NCBI GenBank assembly: GCA_029262795.1
Contig: JAJCYT010000029.1
Span: forward strand, 22,445-86,444
Reading direction: 5' to 3'
Length of the DNA stretch: 64,000 bases
Source: Candidatus Fraserbacteria bacterium
GTDB lineage: Bacteria; Bipolaricaulota; Bipolaricaulia; RBG-16-55-9; JAJCYT01
Below, piece after piece: positions 50,631 to 59,767 of the stretch. A model generated the notes under the pieces. The model was not told the DNA's origin. It did no database searches and worked only from the letters and a program-made list of their open reading frames with translations. A program made the position numbers and the translations under genes. Numbering within the stretch: the stretch's first letter is position 1; every line of letters begins with the position of its first letter.

Positions 50631-51895
50631 CGTACATCTCCTACCAGATACAACGATCCTGTAACACATATCAGGTCATTGGGGTTGGCGTGTTCTAAAA
50701 AATATTGCAACGCTGAAGTTGCCCCTTCAAACACTTCTGTACCGAGATCCGTTTGTTGAGCGTAAGCAACAAGGGTCGCTGGGTCAAGCCCAAAGTTCCC
50801 GCCAATATTGCTTAATAGGATTCGATCGAACCAAGGAAAGAGTGTTTTTGAGATTTCCTTGTAATCTTTATCTGCACGTTGACCAAACAAAAGCCACTTG
50901 GTGCCATTGGGTGGAAGTTGTTCTTTGTAAGCATCTAAAGTTTGTATCAGTTTTATCGCCCCTTGTTCATTGTGCGCGCCATCCAACAAAATGATTGGAG
51001 AGGCTTGTATCACTTCAAATCGGCCAGGCCAACGCGCTTGTTCCAGCCCTTGAATCAATTCTTCTTTCTCCAGGGAATAAGGTTGTTGTAGTTGATCCAA
51101 AATGCCAAGAGCCACTGCAAGATTTTGCCCTTGCCACTGGCCTAACATAGATAGCTTGATAGGCCCCCATGACTCTGAATCGAATACTTGATGTTTCCAA
51201 TCAAACTCGATTTGTTTTGATGGTTTTACGATGATCTGTTTAGCATTCTTTAATTGGCACTCTTTTTTTACTTCCTGTTGAGCAATGTCAATGAGAGGTG
51301 GTGTGATTACGAAAACATCTGATTTAATGATGCCTGCTTTTTCCCAGGCAATGCCAGAAAGCTCGTTTCCCAAATAATCAACGTGATCTCTGGAGATTTC
51401 AGTGATCGCAACGATTTCTGGGTCGATCACATTGGTGGCATCAAAGCGGCCTCCCAAGCCTGTTTCCACCACTGCTAAATCCACTTTATGGATTGCAAAG
51501 TGATGAAAGGCAACCGCAGTAACCAGTTCAAACACAGTGGCTTCGACTTGCTTTGCGACTGAATAGAGTGCTTTGATGGTTTGAATGAATGATTTTAAAT
51601 CAATTTCCTGCTGGTTGATTAAAATTCTTTCGTTCCATTGATGCAAATGGGGCGATGTATATACACCGACTTTTTGACCCGCAGCCTGTAACGCACTGGC
51701 GGTCAGAGCGGTCACGGACCCCTTGCCATTGGTGCCTGCAATGTGGATGGCCGGAAACTTTTTTTGAGGATGCCCCAATGCTTCACAAAGTGCTTCAATT
51801 CGTTCCAGGCCGGGTTTGATTTGTTCTCTGGGGGCGAAGTCAAGCAATAGGTTGTGCAATTGTTGACGCAGCTCTGCTTGTGATGTTGAATTCAT
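50603..51895 (-). CDS. folC: Folylpolyglutamate/dihydrofolate synthase
   Basis: 430 aa. The P-loop is HIAGTNGKGSVTAL, then YTSPHLHQWNERI, VETGLGGRFDATN and LDGAHNEQGA. It adds glutamate to folates and may also join dihydropteroate to glutamate. It begins 55 bases after the valS stop, with a hairpin between, and overlaps uppS. The valS-folC pairing is common in bacteria. Confidence 0.95.
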   Translation of the reverse strand: MNSTSQAELRQQLHNLLLDFAPREQIKPGLERIEALCEALGHPQKKFPAIHIAGTNGKGSVTALTASALQAAGQKVGVYTSPHLHQWNERILINQQEIDLKSFIQTIKALYSVAKQVEATVFELVTAVAFHHFAIHKVDLAVVETGLGGRFDATNVIDPEIVAITEISRDHVDYLGNELSGIAWEKAGIIKSDVFVITPPLIDIAQQEVKKECQLKNAKQIIVKPSKQIEFDWKHQVFDSESWGPIKLSMLGQWQGQNLAVALGILDQLQQPYSLEKEELIQGLEQARWPGRFEVIQASPIILLDGAHNEQGAIKLIQTLDAYKEQLPPNGTKWLLFGQRADKDYKEISKTLFPWFDRILLSNIGGNFGLDPATLVAYAQQTDLGTEVFEGATSALQYFLEHANPNDLICVTGSLYLVGDVRWQLLNDNR

Positions 51896-51908
51896 GGAAA
51901 TTTTAAGA

Positions 51909-51946
51909 TATGAGGGAGGCAGCAGCGTAAGGCTGCCTCCCTCATA
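51909..51946 (-). terminator. Hairpin between valS and folC
   Basis: Perfect 15-base arms TATGAGGGAGGCAGC and complement with an 8-base loop, directly after the valS stop. On the minus strand it is followed by ATCTTAAAATTT rather than a clean T-run, so readthrough into folC is likely. Confidence 0.75.
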
Positions 51947-51949
51947 GAA

Positions 51950-54652
51950 TTAGGTTTTGACACCTAGTAATTCAAGGTTTTGTTCCAGACGTTCCATTTT
52001 TTGTTGAAACTCCGAAAGTTTCTGTTTTTCTTTGTCTATGATATTGGGTGGTGCCTTTTTCAAAAAGTCTTCGTTGTCCAGTTTGCTGGACGTTCGTTTT
52101 AAATCGGCTTCCACTTTGGACAATTCCTGTACCAGGCGAACTCGTTCTTCAGCGATATCAATGAGCCCTTCTAGTGGCAGGAACACTTCGGCAAACTCCA
52201 ACACCTTTCGGGGTGCTTGCGCAGGACGAACCACATCTGGACCGATTTCCAATTCACTGACATTGGCCAATGACTCAAAGATCTGACCATAGGCATTGAC
52301 CAGGTTGATGAGTTGATCCGATTCTGTACGAATCATCGCAGGTGCTTTTTTGTCCGGCGTGATATTGAGTTCGGAGCGCATCGTTCGCAGCGAAATAATC
52401 AATGATTGCAGCATGTTCATTTCTTGTAATGCCTGTTTGTCTTGAAAATCTGCATCCACTGTCGGGAATGGCGCAATCATCACGGAATCTTCATCTTTGA
52501 CTGGCAGATACTGCCAAAGTTCTTCAGCAATAAATGGGGTAAAGGGCTGCATCATTTTCACAATATCTTTGAGACAGTGATGCAACACCGCCTGCGCAAC
52601 TTTGCGAGCGGCTTCATTTTCGCCATAAAGTCTGGATTTGACCATTTCCAGATACCAGTCACAAAAATCATCCCAGATGAAGTGATACAAGGCGTCAGCC
52701 GCCAGATTGAAATCATATTTGGTCAGGCTTTTTCGGATGTCTGCGATGGTGTCTTGCAGCCGCCCCAAGATCCATTTGTCTTCAAGCTGGAGATCTCCAG
52801 CAGCGTTTATGGAAGTACCGTCGTAGCCTTCCAGATTTGATAAAACAAAACGAGATGCGTTCCACACCTTGTTTAAAAATCTTCGCTGGCTTTCTATCGC
52901 GCTGAGCGATAGGCGCAAGTCCTTGCCTTTGGATGTGCTGGAAATCAGGGTGAAGCGTAGCGCATCAATGCCATAATCAGCTTTAAGTTCTAAGGGGTCG
53001 ATTACATTGCCGGTGGTTTTGCTCATTTTTTTTCCATGCTCATCAACGACCATGGGATGAAAGAACACCGTATCAAATGGAATTTCTCCTTTAAAGTGCA
53101 AACCCGTCATGATCATGCGAGCCACCCAAAAGAAGATGATATCCGGTCCGGTACTCAGGAATTTGGTTGGATAGAAATAATTCTGCTCTGCCGAATCCTC
53201 CGGCCACCCCATAATGGAAAAAGGCCACAGGCCAGAGGAAAACCAAGTGTCAAGCACATCTTCGTCCTGCTCCCAGTTTTCCGGATCGGCGGGCGGCTCT
53301 GAAGCCACATGCCAGTTGGCTGGGTCCATGGGATCTTCGCCCTTTTTATACCACACAGGAATTTGATGTCCCCACCACAACTGGCGACTGATGCACCAGT
53401 CCTGAATGTTATCCAGCCAGTGATAATACGTTTTGGTCCATTCTTCGGGAATAAATTTAATAGATCCATCCCGCACCTTTTCCAGTGCAGGTTTGGCCAA
53501 AGGTTCCATTTTGACGAACCACTGGGTTGAAATCATCGGCTCAACAATGGTGTTGGTTCTCTGAGAACGAGGCAGTGTCATAATGTGTTCTTTGCTGCCG
53601 CGCACCAGGCCCAACTCCTCTAGTTTTTGCTTGACAGCTTTTCGGGCCTCAAAGCGATCCATCCCCTCAAAAGGGCCAGCATTTCCGTTGGTGTTGCCCT
53701 CCAAATCAAGGATGCTGATCACGTCAAGATCGTGGCGCTTGCCTGTGGCAAAATCATTGAAATCGTGAGCGGGGGTGACTTTTACCACACCTGTTCCAAA
53801 CTCAGGATCAACCAGTACATCGTCGGTGATGATGGGAATTTTCCGATCCACAAACGGGTGCGTTGCAAACTTTCCATGAAGGGCTTTGTAGCGCTCGTCG
53901 TCAGGATGAACGGCCAATCCTGTATCTCCCAACATGGTTTCAGGGCGCGTGGTGGCCACGACCACTTCGCCTCCATCTTCAAGTTGATAGGCGAATTCAA
54001 ACAATTCTCCTTGAACATTTTCTTCGTTTTCGACTTCGAGATCGGACAGCACGGTCTGAGCTTCCACGTCCCAATTGACCAGCTTGGTGTCCCGATAAAT
54101 GAGGCCGTCTTCATACAACTTTACAAATGCTGTTTTCACGGCATGAGACAATCCTTCGTCCATCGTGAAACGCTCACGCTCCCAATCGCAGGTGGCGCCA
54201 AGTACTTTAAGCTGATCGCGGATGCGCCCGCCGTATCGTTCTTTCCAGGCCCAGCCGAGTTTCATAAAAGTGTCTCGACCCAGGTCGTGGCGAGTGAGTG
54301 GCTCTTTATGTGGAGGCACATCGAAGCCCACTTCAGCCAACAGGTCATCCAAGTTGCGCGAAGCCAAAGCACGCTCAATTAAAGTGTGAACGGCAATGCT
54401 GGCATGATCCATGCCGGGAAACCAGTTGGCGGCTTTGCCATCCGCTCGATGAAAGCGAATAACCACATCTTGCAGCGTGTTGTTGAGGGCATGGCCAATG
54501 TGGAGTTCGCCGGTAACGTTGGGAGGCGGAATGACCACCGCAAAAGGTTCTTTGTCTGGATCGACCTCAGCGTGGAAATAGCCACGCTCTTCCCAGATGG
54601 GATACCAACGATCTTCCGCAAGTTTTGGATCATACGTTTTTGGCAACTCCAT
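51950..54652 (-). CDS. valS: Valyl-tRNA synthetase
   Basis: 900 aa. Class I motifs HIGH (LHIGHALNNTLQD) and KMSKT (KKMSKTTGNVIDP). The CP1 editing domain has TTRPETMLGDTGLAVHPDD. A coiled-coil arm closes the C-terminus (FQQKMERLEQNLELLG). The ATG at 54652 has AGGAC 7 bases upstream; another ATG 15 bases earlier includes that site and is less likely. A 245-base leader precedes it, containing a 31-codon ORF. Confidence 0.97.
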   Translation of the reverse strand: MELPKTYDPKLAEDRWYPIWEERGYFHAEVDPDKEPFAVVIPPPNVTGELHIGHALNNTLQDVVIRFHRADGKAANWFPGMDHASIAVHTLIERALASRNLDDLLAEVGFDVPPHKEPLTRHDLGRDTFMKLGWAWKERYGGRIRDQLKVLGATCDWERERFTMDEGLSHAVKTAFVKLYEDGLIYRDTKLVNWDVEAQTVLSDLEVENEENVQGELFEFAYQLEDGGEVVVATTRPETMLGDTGLAVHPDDERYKALHGKFATHPFVDRKIPIITDDVLVDPEFGTGVVKVTPAHDFNDFATGKRHDLDVISILDLEGNTNGNAGPFEGMDRFEARKAVKQKLEELGLVRGSKEHIMTLPRSQRTNTIVEPMISTQWFVKMEPLAKPALEKVRDGSIKFIPEEWTKTYYHWLDNIQDWCISRQLWWGHQIPVWYKKGEDPMDPANWHVASEPPADPENWEQDEDVLDTWFSSGLWPFSIMGWPEDSAEQNYFYPTKFLSTGPDIIFFWVARMIMTGLHFKGEIPFDTVFFHPMVVDEHGKKMSKTTGNVIDPLELKADYGIDALRFTLISSTSKGKDLRLSLSAIESQRRFLNKVWNASRFVLSNLEGYDGTSINAAGDLQLEDKWILGRLQDTIADIRKSLTKYDFNLAADALYHFIWDDFCDWYLEMVKSRLYGENEAARKVAQAVLHHCLKDIVKMMQPFTPFIAEELWQYLPVKDEDSVMIAPFPTVDADFQDKQALQEMNMLQSLIISLRTMRSELNITPDKKAPAMIRTESDQLINLVNAYGQIFESLANVSELEIGPDVVRPAQAPRKVLEFAEVFLPLEGLIDIAEERVRLVQELSKVEADLKRTSSKLDNEDFLKKAPPNIIDKEKQKLSEFQQKMERLEQNLELLGVKT

Positions 54653-54771
54653 AATAAAAGTCCTCATTTCTAAGTCATATCAGGTGATCACACCGATGGG
54701 ATAGTTTTACCCTTCAGGCGATGTCTATTTCAAGCAACTCATTTAGGTTGGAATGTTTACAGATTTGGCCC

Positions 54772-54867
54772 CTAGTGGGGCACGATAACTGAAAGGAGAA
54801 CCATTGAGGTCATATCGTGGGTGGTATTTGATTCGTAAAAAGAGTAACGCTGATGAAAAGTTTTCAT
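54772..54867 (-). CDS. Possible valS leader peptide, 31 aa
   Basis: On the minus strand, AAAGGAG nine bases before ATG opens a 31-codon frame ending TAG at 54772. Its last residues before PH are VLLSVIV: six of seven codons are Val, Leu or Ile, the signature of amino-acid-biosynthesis attenuator peptides. It lies about 30 bases after a strong predicted start site and 119 bases before valS. The ribosome site GAAAGGAG is exactly complementary to CTCCTTTC within the Val-Leu codons, and GTGGGT pairs with ACCCAC, so alternative hairpins are possible. No T-box element was seen. Confidence 0.45.
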   Translation of the reverse strand: MKTFHQRYSFYESNTTHDMTSMVLLSVIVPH

Positions 54868-54903
54868 TGAAACCCACTCCTTTCAAGTCATAAATGATGA
54901 AAA

Positions 54904-54932
54904 ACATTATCACAATCCATTCAAACTGTCAA
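54904..54932 (-). promoter_or_regulatory. Promoter of the valS operon
   Basis: On the minus strand, TTGACA (54932-54927), a 17-base spacer and TAATGT (54909-54904). The predicted start site is near 54897, giving a leader of about 245 bases. Confidence 0.8.
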
Positions 54933-54953
54933 GAGAATTGAATGCCAGATGAC

Positions 54954-54982
54954 AGACTGTATCTGTGAAATCCGGGTATAAT
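54954..54982 (+). promoter_or_regulatory. Promoter of the methyltransferase gene
   Basis: A consensus TATAAT at 54977-54982 with a weak AGACTG 17 bases earlier, back to back with the valS promoter. Confidence 0.4.
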
Positions 54983-55012
54983 AAAGGCAGCTAAAGATAA
55001 CCTTGGAGTGCT

Positions 55013-56806
55013 ATGACGCTAACTGAGTTAAACTTTCGATTGCAAAATATTGATTCACTGATGCAGCACCGCAATGCAACTGCATTAATTGACATTGTGA
55101 CGGGTGAAACCAATGTCAGCACGTCTGGGTTTCCCTATTTAACCGATAAAAGCTTTCGTCGTTTTACCCAACAGGTGCCCCATTTATTTTTAGACGGACA
55201 GTCTATTCTGGCTTGGTTGGATCAGCTTTCACAGGCATTGACGGCCATGAGCGCTGAGATGACAGAAGACGTTAAAAACTCTGTATTTCGTGCGATCAAA
55301 GTGCTACAAACGGTGGTGTTCACGGCGGGGATTACATCACCTTCAGATTTGTGGATCTTGCGCCAGGTGATGTCCGTTCATAAAACACTTGGCATTTTAG
55401 ACTGGCTTTTGGAGGGACACACCATTATTCCAGAAGATTATGCACAGCAACATGGCCTTGATGTAAAAAGGCTGACCTCAGATCTTCATTTGTTGCATGT
55501 CAGGGGTTATCTAGAAAAGGGTGATGGAGATTTTTGGGGACCAGATCATCCAGCCGTTCTTACGCAATTGAAACGTGTAATGCCATTGGAACCCGCTTAT
55601 CAAATCAACATGATGCCACACTTGGTGGGCTGGTTGTCTCAAACAAACACGTCATCGGAACAAGAACAATTTTTGAATCATTGGCTCACGATTCCCGTTG
55701 AGCATCAATCCATTGGGAATTGGATTGCCAGTTTTTACCAGATCGAATTGGGTTATCGCCTGTTGCCATTGGTTTTGGCAATGCGTGTATTAAACCTTAC
55801 GGCTTCCCTGAAACAAGGTGAGCGGATTGACAGTTTGGTGCCTGTGCTTCTGCCTGCCATGCAACAGGTGTTGACCGAGTCTGGGCTGGTTCATCATGGA
55901 ACGGTGACCCAATTGGGAGCGCGTGTGTTTGAGCGTGGCCCTGGACCATTTGGCATCATTGGTGCCTATCATGCTTACCTCACCCATTTGGAGCCATTGC
56001 TCAAAGGGGATGTGGATGTGGGCGCCTGGGTGCAGCGTGGAGAAAATGTGGCTGCCAGTCAGGATGCCAATCGCAAGACATTTCAGGCTGCCAATGACAA
56101 TTTGAATCGGTTTTGTAACGATTATGATTTTGAATATCAGGTATTTATCGAACACGCTGTTGGTCAGGGAGAAGCCATTCGCCAACGGTTTGAACAAAAT
56201 GGTGAAAATCATCTGCAATATTTCGGCGCTGACCTTGAACCCAAAGCCATCGAAGCAGCCATCCAGCAACAACAACAAGGCATTCTGCCAAAAAATTTGG
56301 AATTCATCTGCCCAGCCGATATTGGTGAACCCAAAAAAGTTATTGATTATTTACAACAAAAGGGACTGAAAGGCACATCCACGGTACTCATGGTCGGCAA
56401 TGGTTTCCACGAGATTCGTCAGCAGACCAATGAAAAAATGATTGAGGTGTTTCGTCAATATCAGGAGGCGGGCTACGTGCTCATCTTTACCGAAGAATCA
56501 GCATTGAATGATGAGGCGCTGATTCACACTGCTTGGAACACCTATCACGCGGGCTTTAGGTATGTGCATGAACTTTCCGGTCAGGGGCTACGCCCTGCAC
56601 GCGGGACAGGTCAGCGCTCGGAACGATGGAGTTGGCGTCGTTGCGCTTCCTTGGGGGGGTATGTGGTGTTGGATGAATATTCCCATCGAACACGCACCAT
56701 TTATCCTTATCCCAGGCCACAAAACAAAAATCCGTCCATCAGTGAAACGTTATTTTGCATCCCATTGGACTTGGCGTTGACGTTGGGTATTGAGATGGAA
56801 GAGTAA
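55013..56806 (+). CDS. Predicted SAM-dependent methyltransferase with helical N-terminal domain
   Basis: A 597-aa cytoplasmic protein. The first 300 residues are mostly helical and include a winged-helix-like part (LGILDWLLEGHTIIPEDYAQQHGLDVKRL). The segment from about 385 looks like a class I methyltransferase: FIEHAVGQGEAIRQRF (SAM-loop-like), YFGADLEPKAIEAA, FICPADIGEP, and TSTVLMVGNGFHEIRQQ. The substrate is unknown. It is a single gene, divergent from valS, ending close to tRNA-Thr, and the start ATG is supported by the promoter position. Confidence 0.65.
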   Translation: MTLTELNFRLQNIDSLMQHRNATALIDIVTGETNVSTSGFPYLTDKSFRRFTQQVPHLFLDGQSILAWLDQLSQALTAMSAEMTEDVKNSVFRAIKVLQTVVFTAGITSPSDLWILRQVMSVHKTLGILDWLLEGHTIIPEDYAQQHGLDVKRLTSDLHLLHVRGYLEKGDGDFWGPDHPAVLTQLKRVMPLEPAYQINMMPHLVGWLSQTNTSSEQEQFLNHWLTIPVEHQSIGNWIASFYQIELGYRLLPLVLAMRVLNLTASLKQGERIDSLVPVLLPAMQQVLTESGLVHHGTVTQLGARVFERGPGPFGIIGAYHAYLTHLEPLLKGDVDVGAWVQRGENVAASQDANRKTFQAANDNLNRFCNDYDFEYQVFIEHAVGQGEAIRQRFEQNGENHLQYFGADLEPKAIEAAIQQQQQGILPKNLEFICPADIGEPKKVIDYLQQKGLKGTSTVLMVGNGFHEIRQQTNEKMIEVFRQYQEAGYVLIFTEESALNDEALIHTAWNTYHAGFRYVHELSGQGLRPARGTGQRSERWSWRRCASLGGYVVLDEYSHRTRTIYPYPRPQNKNPSISETLFCIPLDLALTLGIEMEE

Positions 56807-56817
56807 TTTTGAACGGT

Positions 56818-56893
56818 TGGAGCCGACGATCAGAATCGAACTGACAACCTCCCGCTTACAAGGCGGGCGCTCTACCAATTGAGCTACGTCGGC
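56818..56893 (-). tRNA. tRNA-Thr (TGT)
   Basis: 76 bases with encoded CCA. Acceptor GCCGACG/CGTCGGC, D-arm TAGCTCAATTGGTAGAGC. The anticodon loop CTTGTAA in a CCCGC/GCGGG stem reads TGT, and the T-arm is complete. Confidence 0.96.
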
Positions 56894-56904
56894 ATTTGAT
56901 TGCA

Positions 56905-56933
56905 AGTCTACCCTGGCCATTTTCAAATTTCAA
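56905..56933 (-). promoter_or_regulatory. Promoter of tRNA-Thr
   Basis: On the minus strand, TTGAAA (56933-56928), a 17-base spacer and TAGACT (56910-56905), 11 bases before the mature 5' end. Confidence 0.7.
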
Positions 56934-56978
56934 TCTCAATTGTCCCTAGAGAGTCTTTCTTTTGGTCTCGCTCTTGCA

Positions 56979-57007
56979 TTGACACTCTATAGTCACAGAG
57001 GTATATT
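56979..57007 (+). promoter_or_regulatory. Promoter of the miaB-pfkB-CBS-ispG-dinG operon
   Basis: TTGACA (56979-56984), a 17-base spacer and TATATT (57002-57007), near consensus. Confidence 0.8.
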
Positions 57008-57036
57008 GAGCGCACAAATCGACCTATTTAAGGCGC

Positions 57037-58377
57037 ATGACCATGACGCAGGAAACGACAAAACGAGCCTACATCCACACCTGGGGCTGCCAGATGAATG
57101 AACATAAATCCGAAGGCATTGCCGGTGTGTTGACGGAAGAAGGCTATGAGCTGATAGATAGCATGGATGAAGCTGATGTTGTGGTCTATAACACGTGTAT
57201 GGTGCGCGAAAAAGCTGTGGATAAACTGCTCAGTCACACGGGTTTGGTTGCTAAGCTGAAGAAAAAACGACCAGAAGTGTTGTTGGGCATCGGCGGTTGT
57301 GTGGCTCAGGCACTCAAGGGCGAACTTTCAGAACGCACCAATCAAACTGTAGATTTCATTTTTGGCTCTTCTCAAATTGGTGAAGTGCCACGCTTGATTC
57401 GTGAAGCAAAAATGCGAACCAATCAACGTGCTGTGATGGCCATGGAGCGCATACCGGACAAGCTTGAAGATTTGCCATTTTTGAGCTTTAGCCCCTTCCA
57501 GGGAAAAATTACCATTACCGAAGGGTGTAGTAATTTTTGTAGTTTCTGCATAGTTCCTTATACCACTGGATTATTACGGAGCCGTTTGCCTGGTTCGATT
57601 TTGAGCGAAGCTGCACAATTTGTAGAAAAGAAATTTCAGGAAGTTCAACTGCTCGGTCAGAATGTGGATTCTTATGGCAATGATTTGAAAGACTCTGACA
57701 TCAATTTCGCCAACCTACTGAAAGCATTTACTGAAATTGATCTGCCTCGCGTTCGTTTTATCAGTTCACATCCTCAGGACATGACGGATGATGTTGTAAA
57801 AGTTATGGGCGAGGACAACAATATTTGTGAGCATATTCATGTGGCGGTGCAATCCGGTAGTGATCGGATGCTTGAGAACATGCGTCGTGGATACACCAAA
57901 GAGCGTTTTCTTTCATTGATGCGTGATATGAAAGAAAACGTTGAAGAAGTGAGCGTCACCACAGATGTCATTGTAGGCTATCCAGGCGAAACTGAAGAAG
58001 ACTTCGAACAAACAGTTGATCTGATGCAACAAGCGCGTTTTGATGGTGCATTCATCTTTAAATACAGTCCACGACCTGGCACCATCAGCTATCTGAAATA
58101 TGAAGATGATGTGCCTTTTGAAACGAAACAAGCTCGCCTGGAAAAGCTCCTTGTGATGCAAAAACAAATCTCTGAAGAACAAAACGAAGCCACCATTGGC
58201 AAAACCTATGAAGTGCTGGTCGAAAAGATGGCACGGGATCAAGTACGGTTGCTGGGAAAAACACGCCCTAACAAAACGGTATTATTCCCAGGTAATCCAT
58301 CTCTTATTGGAAAACTTGTCAATGTGAAAATTAACGATGCCGATATGGGTGGTCTTTATGGTGAGGTGATTGTGTGA
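57037..58377 (+). CDS. miaB: tRNA-2-methylthio-N6-isopentenyladenosine synthase
   Basis: 446 aa, normal for MiaB, which adds a methylthio group at A37 of tRNAs reading UNN. N-terminal UPF0004 domain with three Fe-S Cys (WGCQMNEH, NTCMVREKA, GGCV), radical SAM motif CSNFCSFC, and a C-terminal TRAM domain (about 370-440). The stop overlaps the next gene (GTGA). Confidence 0.96.
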   Translation: MTMTQETTKRAYIHTWGCQMNEHKSEGIAGVLTEEGYELIDSMDEADVVVYNTCMVREKAVDKLLSHTGLVAKLKKKRPEVLLGIGGCVAQALKGELSERTNQTVDFIFGSSQIGEVPRLIREAKMRTNQRAVMAMERIPDKLEDLPFLSFSPFQGKITITEGCSNFCSFCIVPYTTGLLRSRLPGSILSEAAQFVEKKFQEVQLLGQNVDSYGNDLKDSDINFANLLKAFTEIDLPRVRFISSHPQDMTDDVVKVMGEDNNICEHIHVAVQSGSDRMLENMRRGYTKERFLSLMRDMKENVEEVSVTTDVIVGYPGETEEDFEQTVDLMQQARFDGAFIFKYSPRPGTISYLKYEDDVPFETKQARLEKLLVMQKQISEEQNEATIGKTYEVLVEKMARDQVRLLGKTRPNKTVLFPGNPSLIGKLVNVKINDADMGGLYGEVIV

Positions 58378-59327
58378 TCGTCACGATCACTCCCAATCCA
58401 GCCATTGACCAATTCTATTGGGTGGATGAAATTCTATCTCCAGAAACCGCTTTGCTCACACGCGCAAATCACACCCTGTCTAGTGCAGGTGGCAAGGGCA
58501 TTAATGTTTCCATGCAGCTCAATTACCTCGGCATGGAAACGACCACGATGGGATTCATTGCAGGCTACATGGGGCATGCTGTTGAACATTCCTTGCATGA
58601 ACGCAACATCACCACGAATTTTGTCTGGACTGATGGAGAGACGCGTGCCAATGTGATTGTCATTGCGGATGGCAAGGAAGTCTCACCCATCGAAGTCAAT
58701 GCCACTGGGCCACAAGTGTCTGATATGGCTTTGCATCGCTTTCAAAAGCGGTATCAAAATGCGCTGTTGCGTTGCGATTATGTGATGTGTGGCGGCAGCC
58801 TTGCGCCTGGATTGGATATAGATTTTTACAAAAGACTGCTTGAAAAAGCCCATCAAAAAGATGCCAAAACGATGTTGTATGCCAGTGGGGATGAATTTAA
58901 CCATGCTTGCGAACTTGGTCCGTGGATGTCCAAGCCGGACGTGCGAGAACGCTCTGAAGTGCTTGGAAAACCTATTGGTACAAAGGATCAAGCTTATGAA
59001 GTGGGACAGGAGCTTTTAAAGACGGGCAGCGAAATTGTCATCATGGCGCACAGCCTGACACAACCCCTTGCCGATCAAATGGTGTTTACCAAAGAGGGTA
59101 TTTGGAACTATAAAGCCAATGAAATCGAAACAGTCAACCGAGTCGGTGCGGGGGACACTTTTACAGCAGGCATGTTATTCAAACTGCTAAAAGGGTCGGA
59201 TGTGACCACAGCCAGTCGTTTTGGCATGGCAGCGTCCCTGGCCAGTACAGAAGCCAAGCAAACAACCGTTGCCAATCGAAATGCCATTGAACAGGCGCTG
59301 CAACGGGTGGAGGAGGAGGCGCTGTGA
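58374..59327 (+). CDS. PfkB-family sugar kinase, 1-phosphofructokinase-like
   Basis: A 317-aa ribokinase-fold enzyme. TPNPAIDQFYWVDE, GGKGINVSMQLNYLG and the catalytic NRVGAGDTFTAGM (GAGD) are typical of 1-phosphofructokinase/tagatose-6-phosphate kinase. The GTG start overlaps miaB by 4 bases. No PTS or sugar transporter gene is nearby, so the substrate is uncertain. Confidence 0.88.
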   Translation: MIVTITPNPAIDQFYWVDEILSPETALLTRANHTLSSAGGKGINVSMQLNYLGMETTTMGFIAGYMGHAVEHSLHERNITTNFVWTDGETRANVIVIADGKEVSPIEVNATGPQVSDMALHRFQKRYQNALLRCDYVMCGGSLAPGLDIDFYKRLLEKAHQKDAKTMLYASGDEFNHACELGPWMSKPDVRERSEVLGKPIGTKDQAYEVGQELLKTGSEIVIMAHSLTQPLADQMVFTKEGIWNYKANEIETVNRVGAGDTFTAGMLFKLLKGSDVTTASRFGMAASLASTEAKQTTVANRNAIEQALQRVEEEAL

Positions 59328-59758
59328 AGGTGAAGCACATTATGTTGCGGGAATTGGCAGCTATAGAGGTGGACACCACCATTGAAGAATTCATTTATAT
59401 TGTCAGAAAAAGCGGATTGTCTAGCCTGCCCGTGGTGGATGAGGGTGATCGCATTTTAGGCATTATTTCAGAACGAGATGTCATTGGTGCAGTGCTTCCC
59501 GATTATCATGAGACGTTACAAGGCACGCCTTTTAGTCCAAACCCTGATGAATTGACTCGAAAACTCGCAGAACTGCAACAGGAACCGGTGCAAAACTACA
59601 TGACCTCATCTGTGACCACTGTGCAGGAATCGGCTGACGATTTATATGCCGCCAGCCTGATGTTTGATCAAAACCTGAAATTGCTGCCCGTGGTCAATGA
59701 AGAAGGCCGTTTGGCTGGACTGGTTCGCCGTATTGATTTGCTCAAATTACTACGCTAA
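59324..59758 (+). CDS. CBS-domain pair protein
   Basis: A 144-aa protein made of two CBS domains: VDTTIEEFIYIVRKSGLSSLPVVDEGDRILGIISERD and ESADDLYAASLMFDQNLKLLPVVNEEGRLAGLVRRIDLL. CBS pairs bind adenine nucleotides and regulate partners. GTG start, overlapping the kinase gene by 4 bases, so it may sense nucleotides in connection with that kinase. No catalytic domain. Confidence 0.9.
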   Translation: MKVKHIMLRELAAIEVDTTIEEFIYIVRKSGLSSLPVVDEGDRILGIISERDVIGAVLPDYHETLQGTPFSPNPDELTRKLAELQQEPVQNYMTSSVTTVQESADDLYAASLMFDQNLKLLPVVNEEGRLAGLVRRIDLLKLLR

Positions 59759-59767
59759 ACTTCAGCC

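Noticed and set aside
54653..54900. T-box riboswitch in the valS leader
   Set aside because: The conserved TGGNACC-type T-box sequence and the antiterminator bulge are not present. A leader-peptide model fits better.
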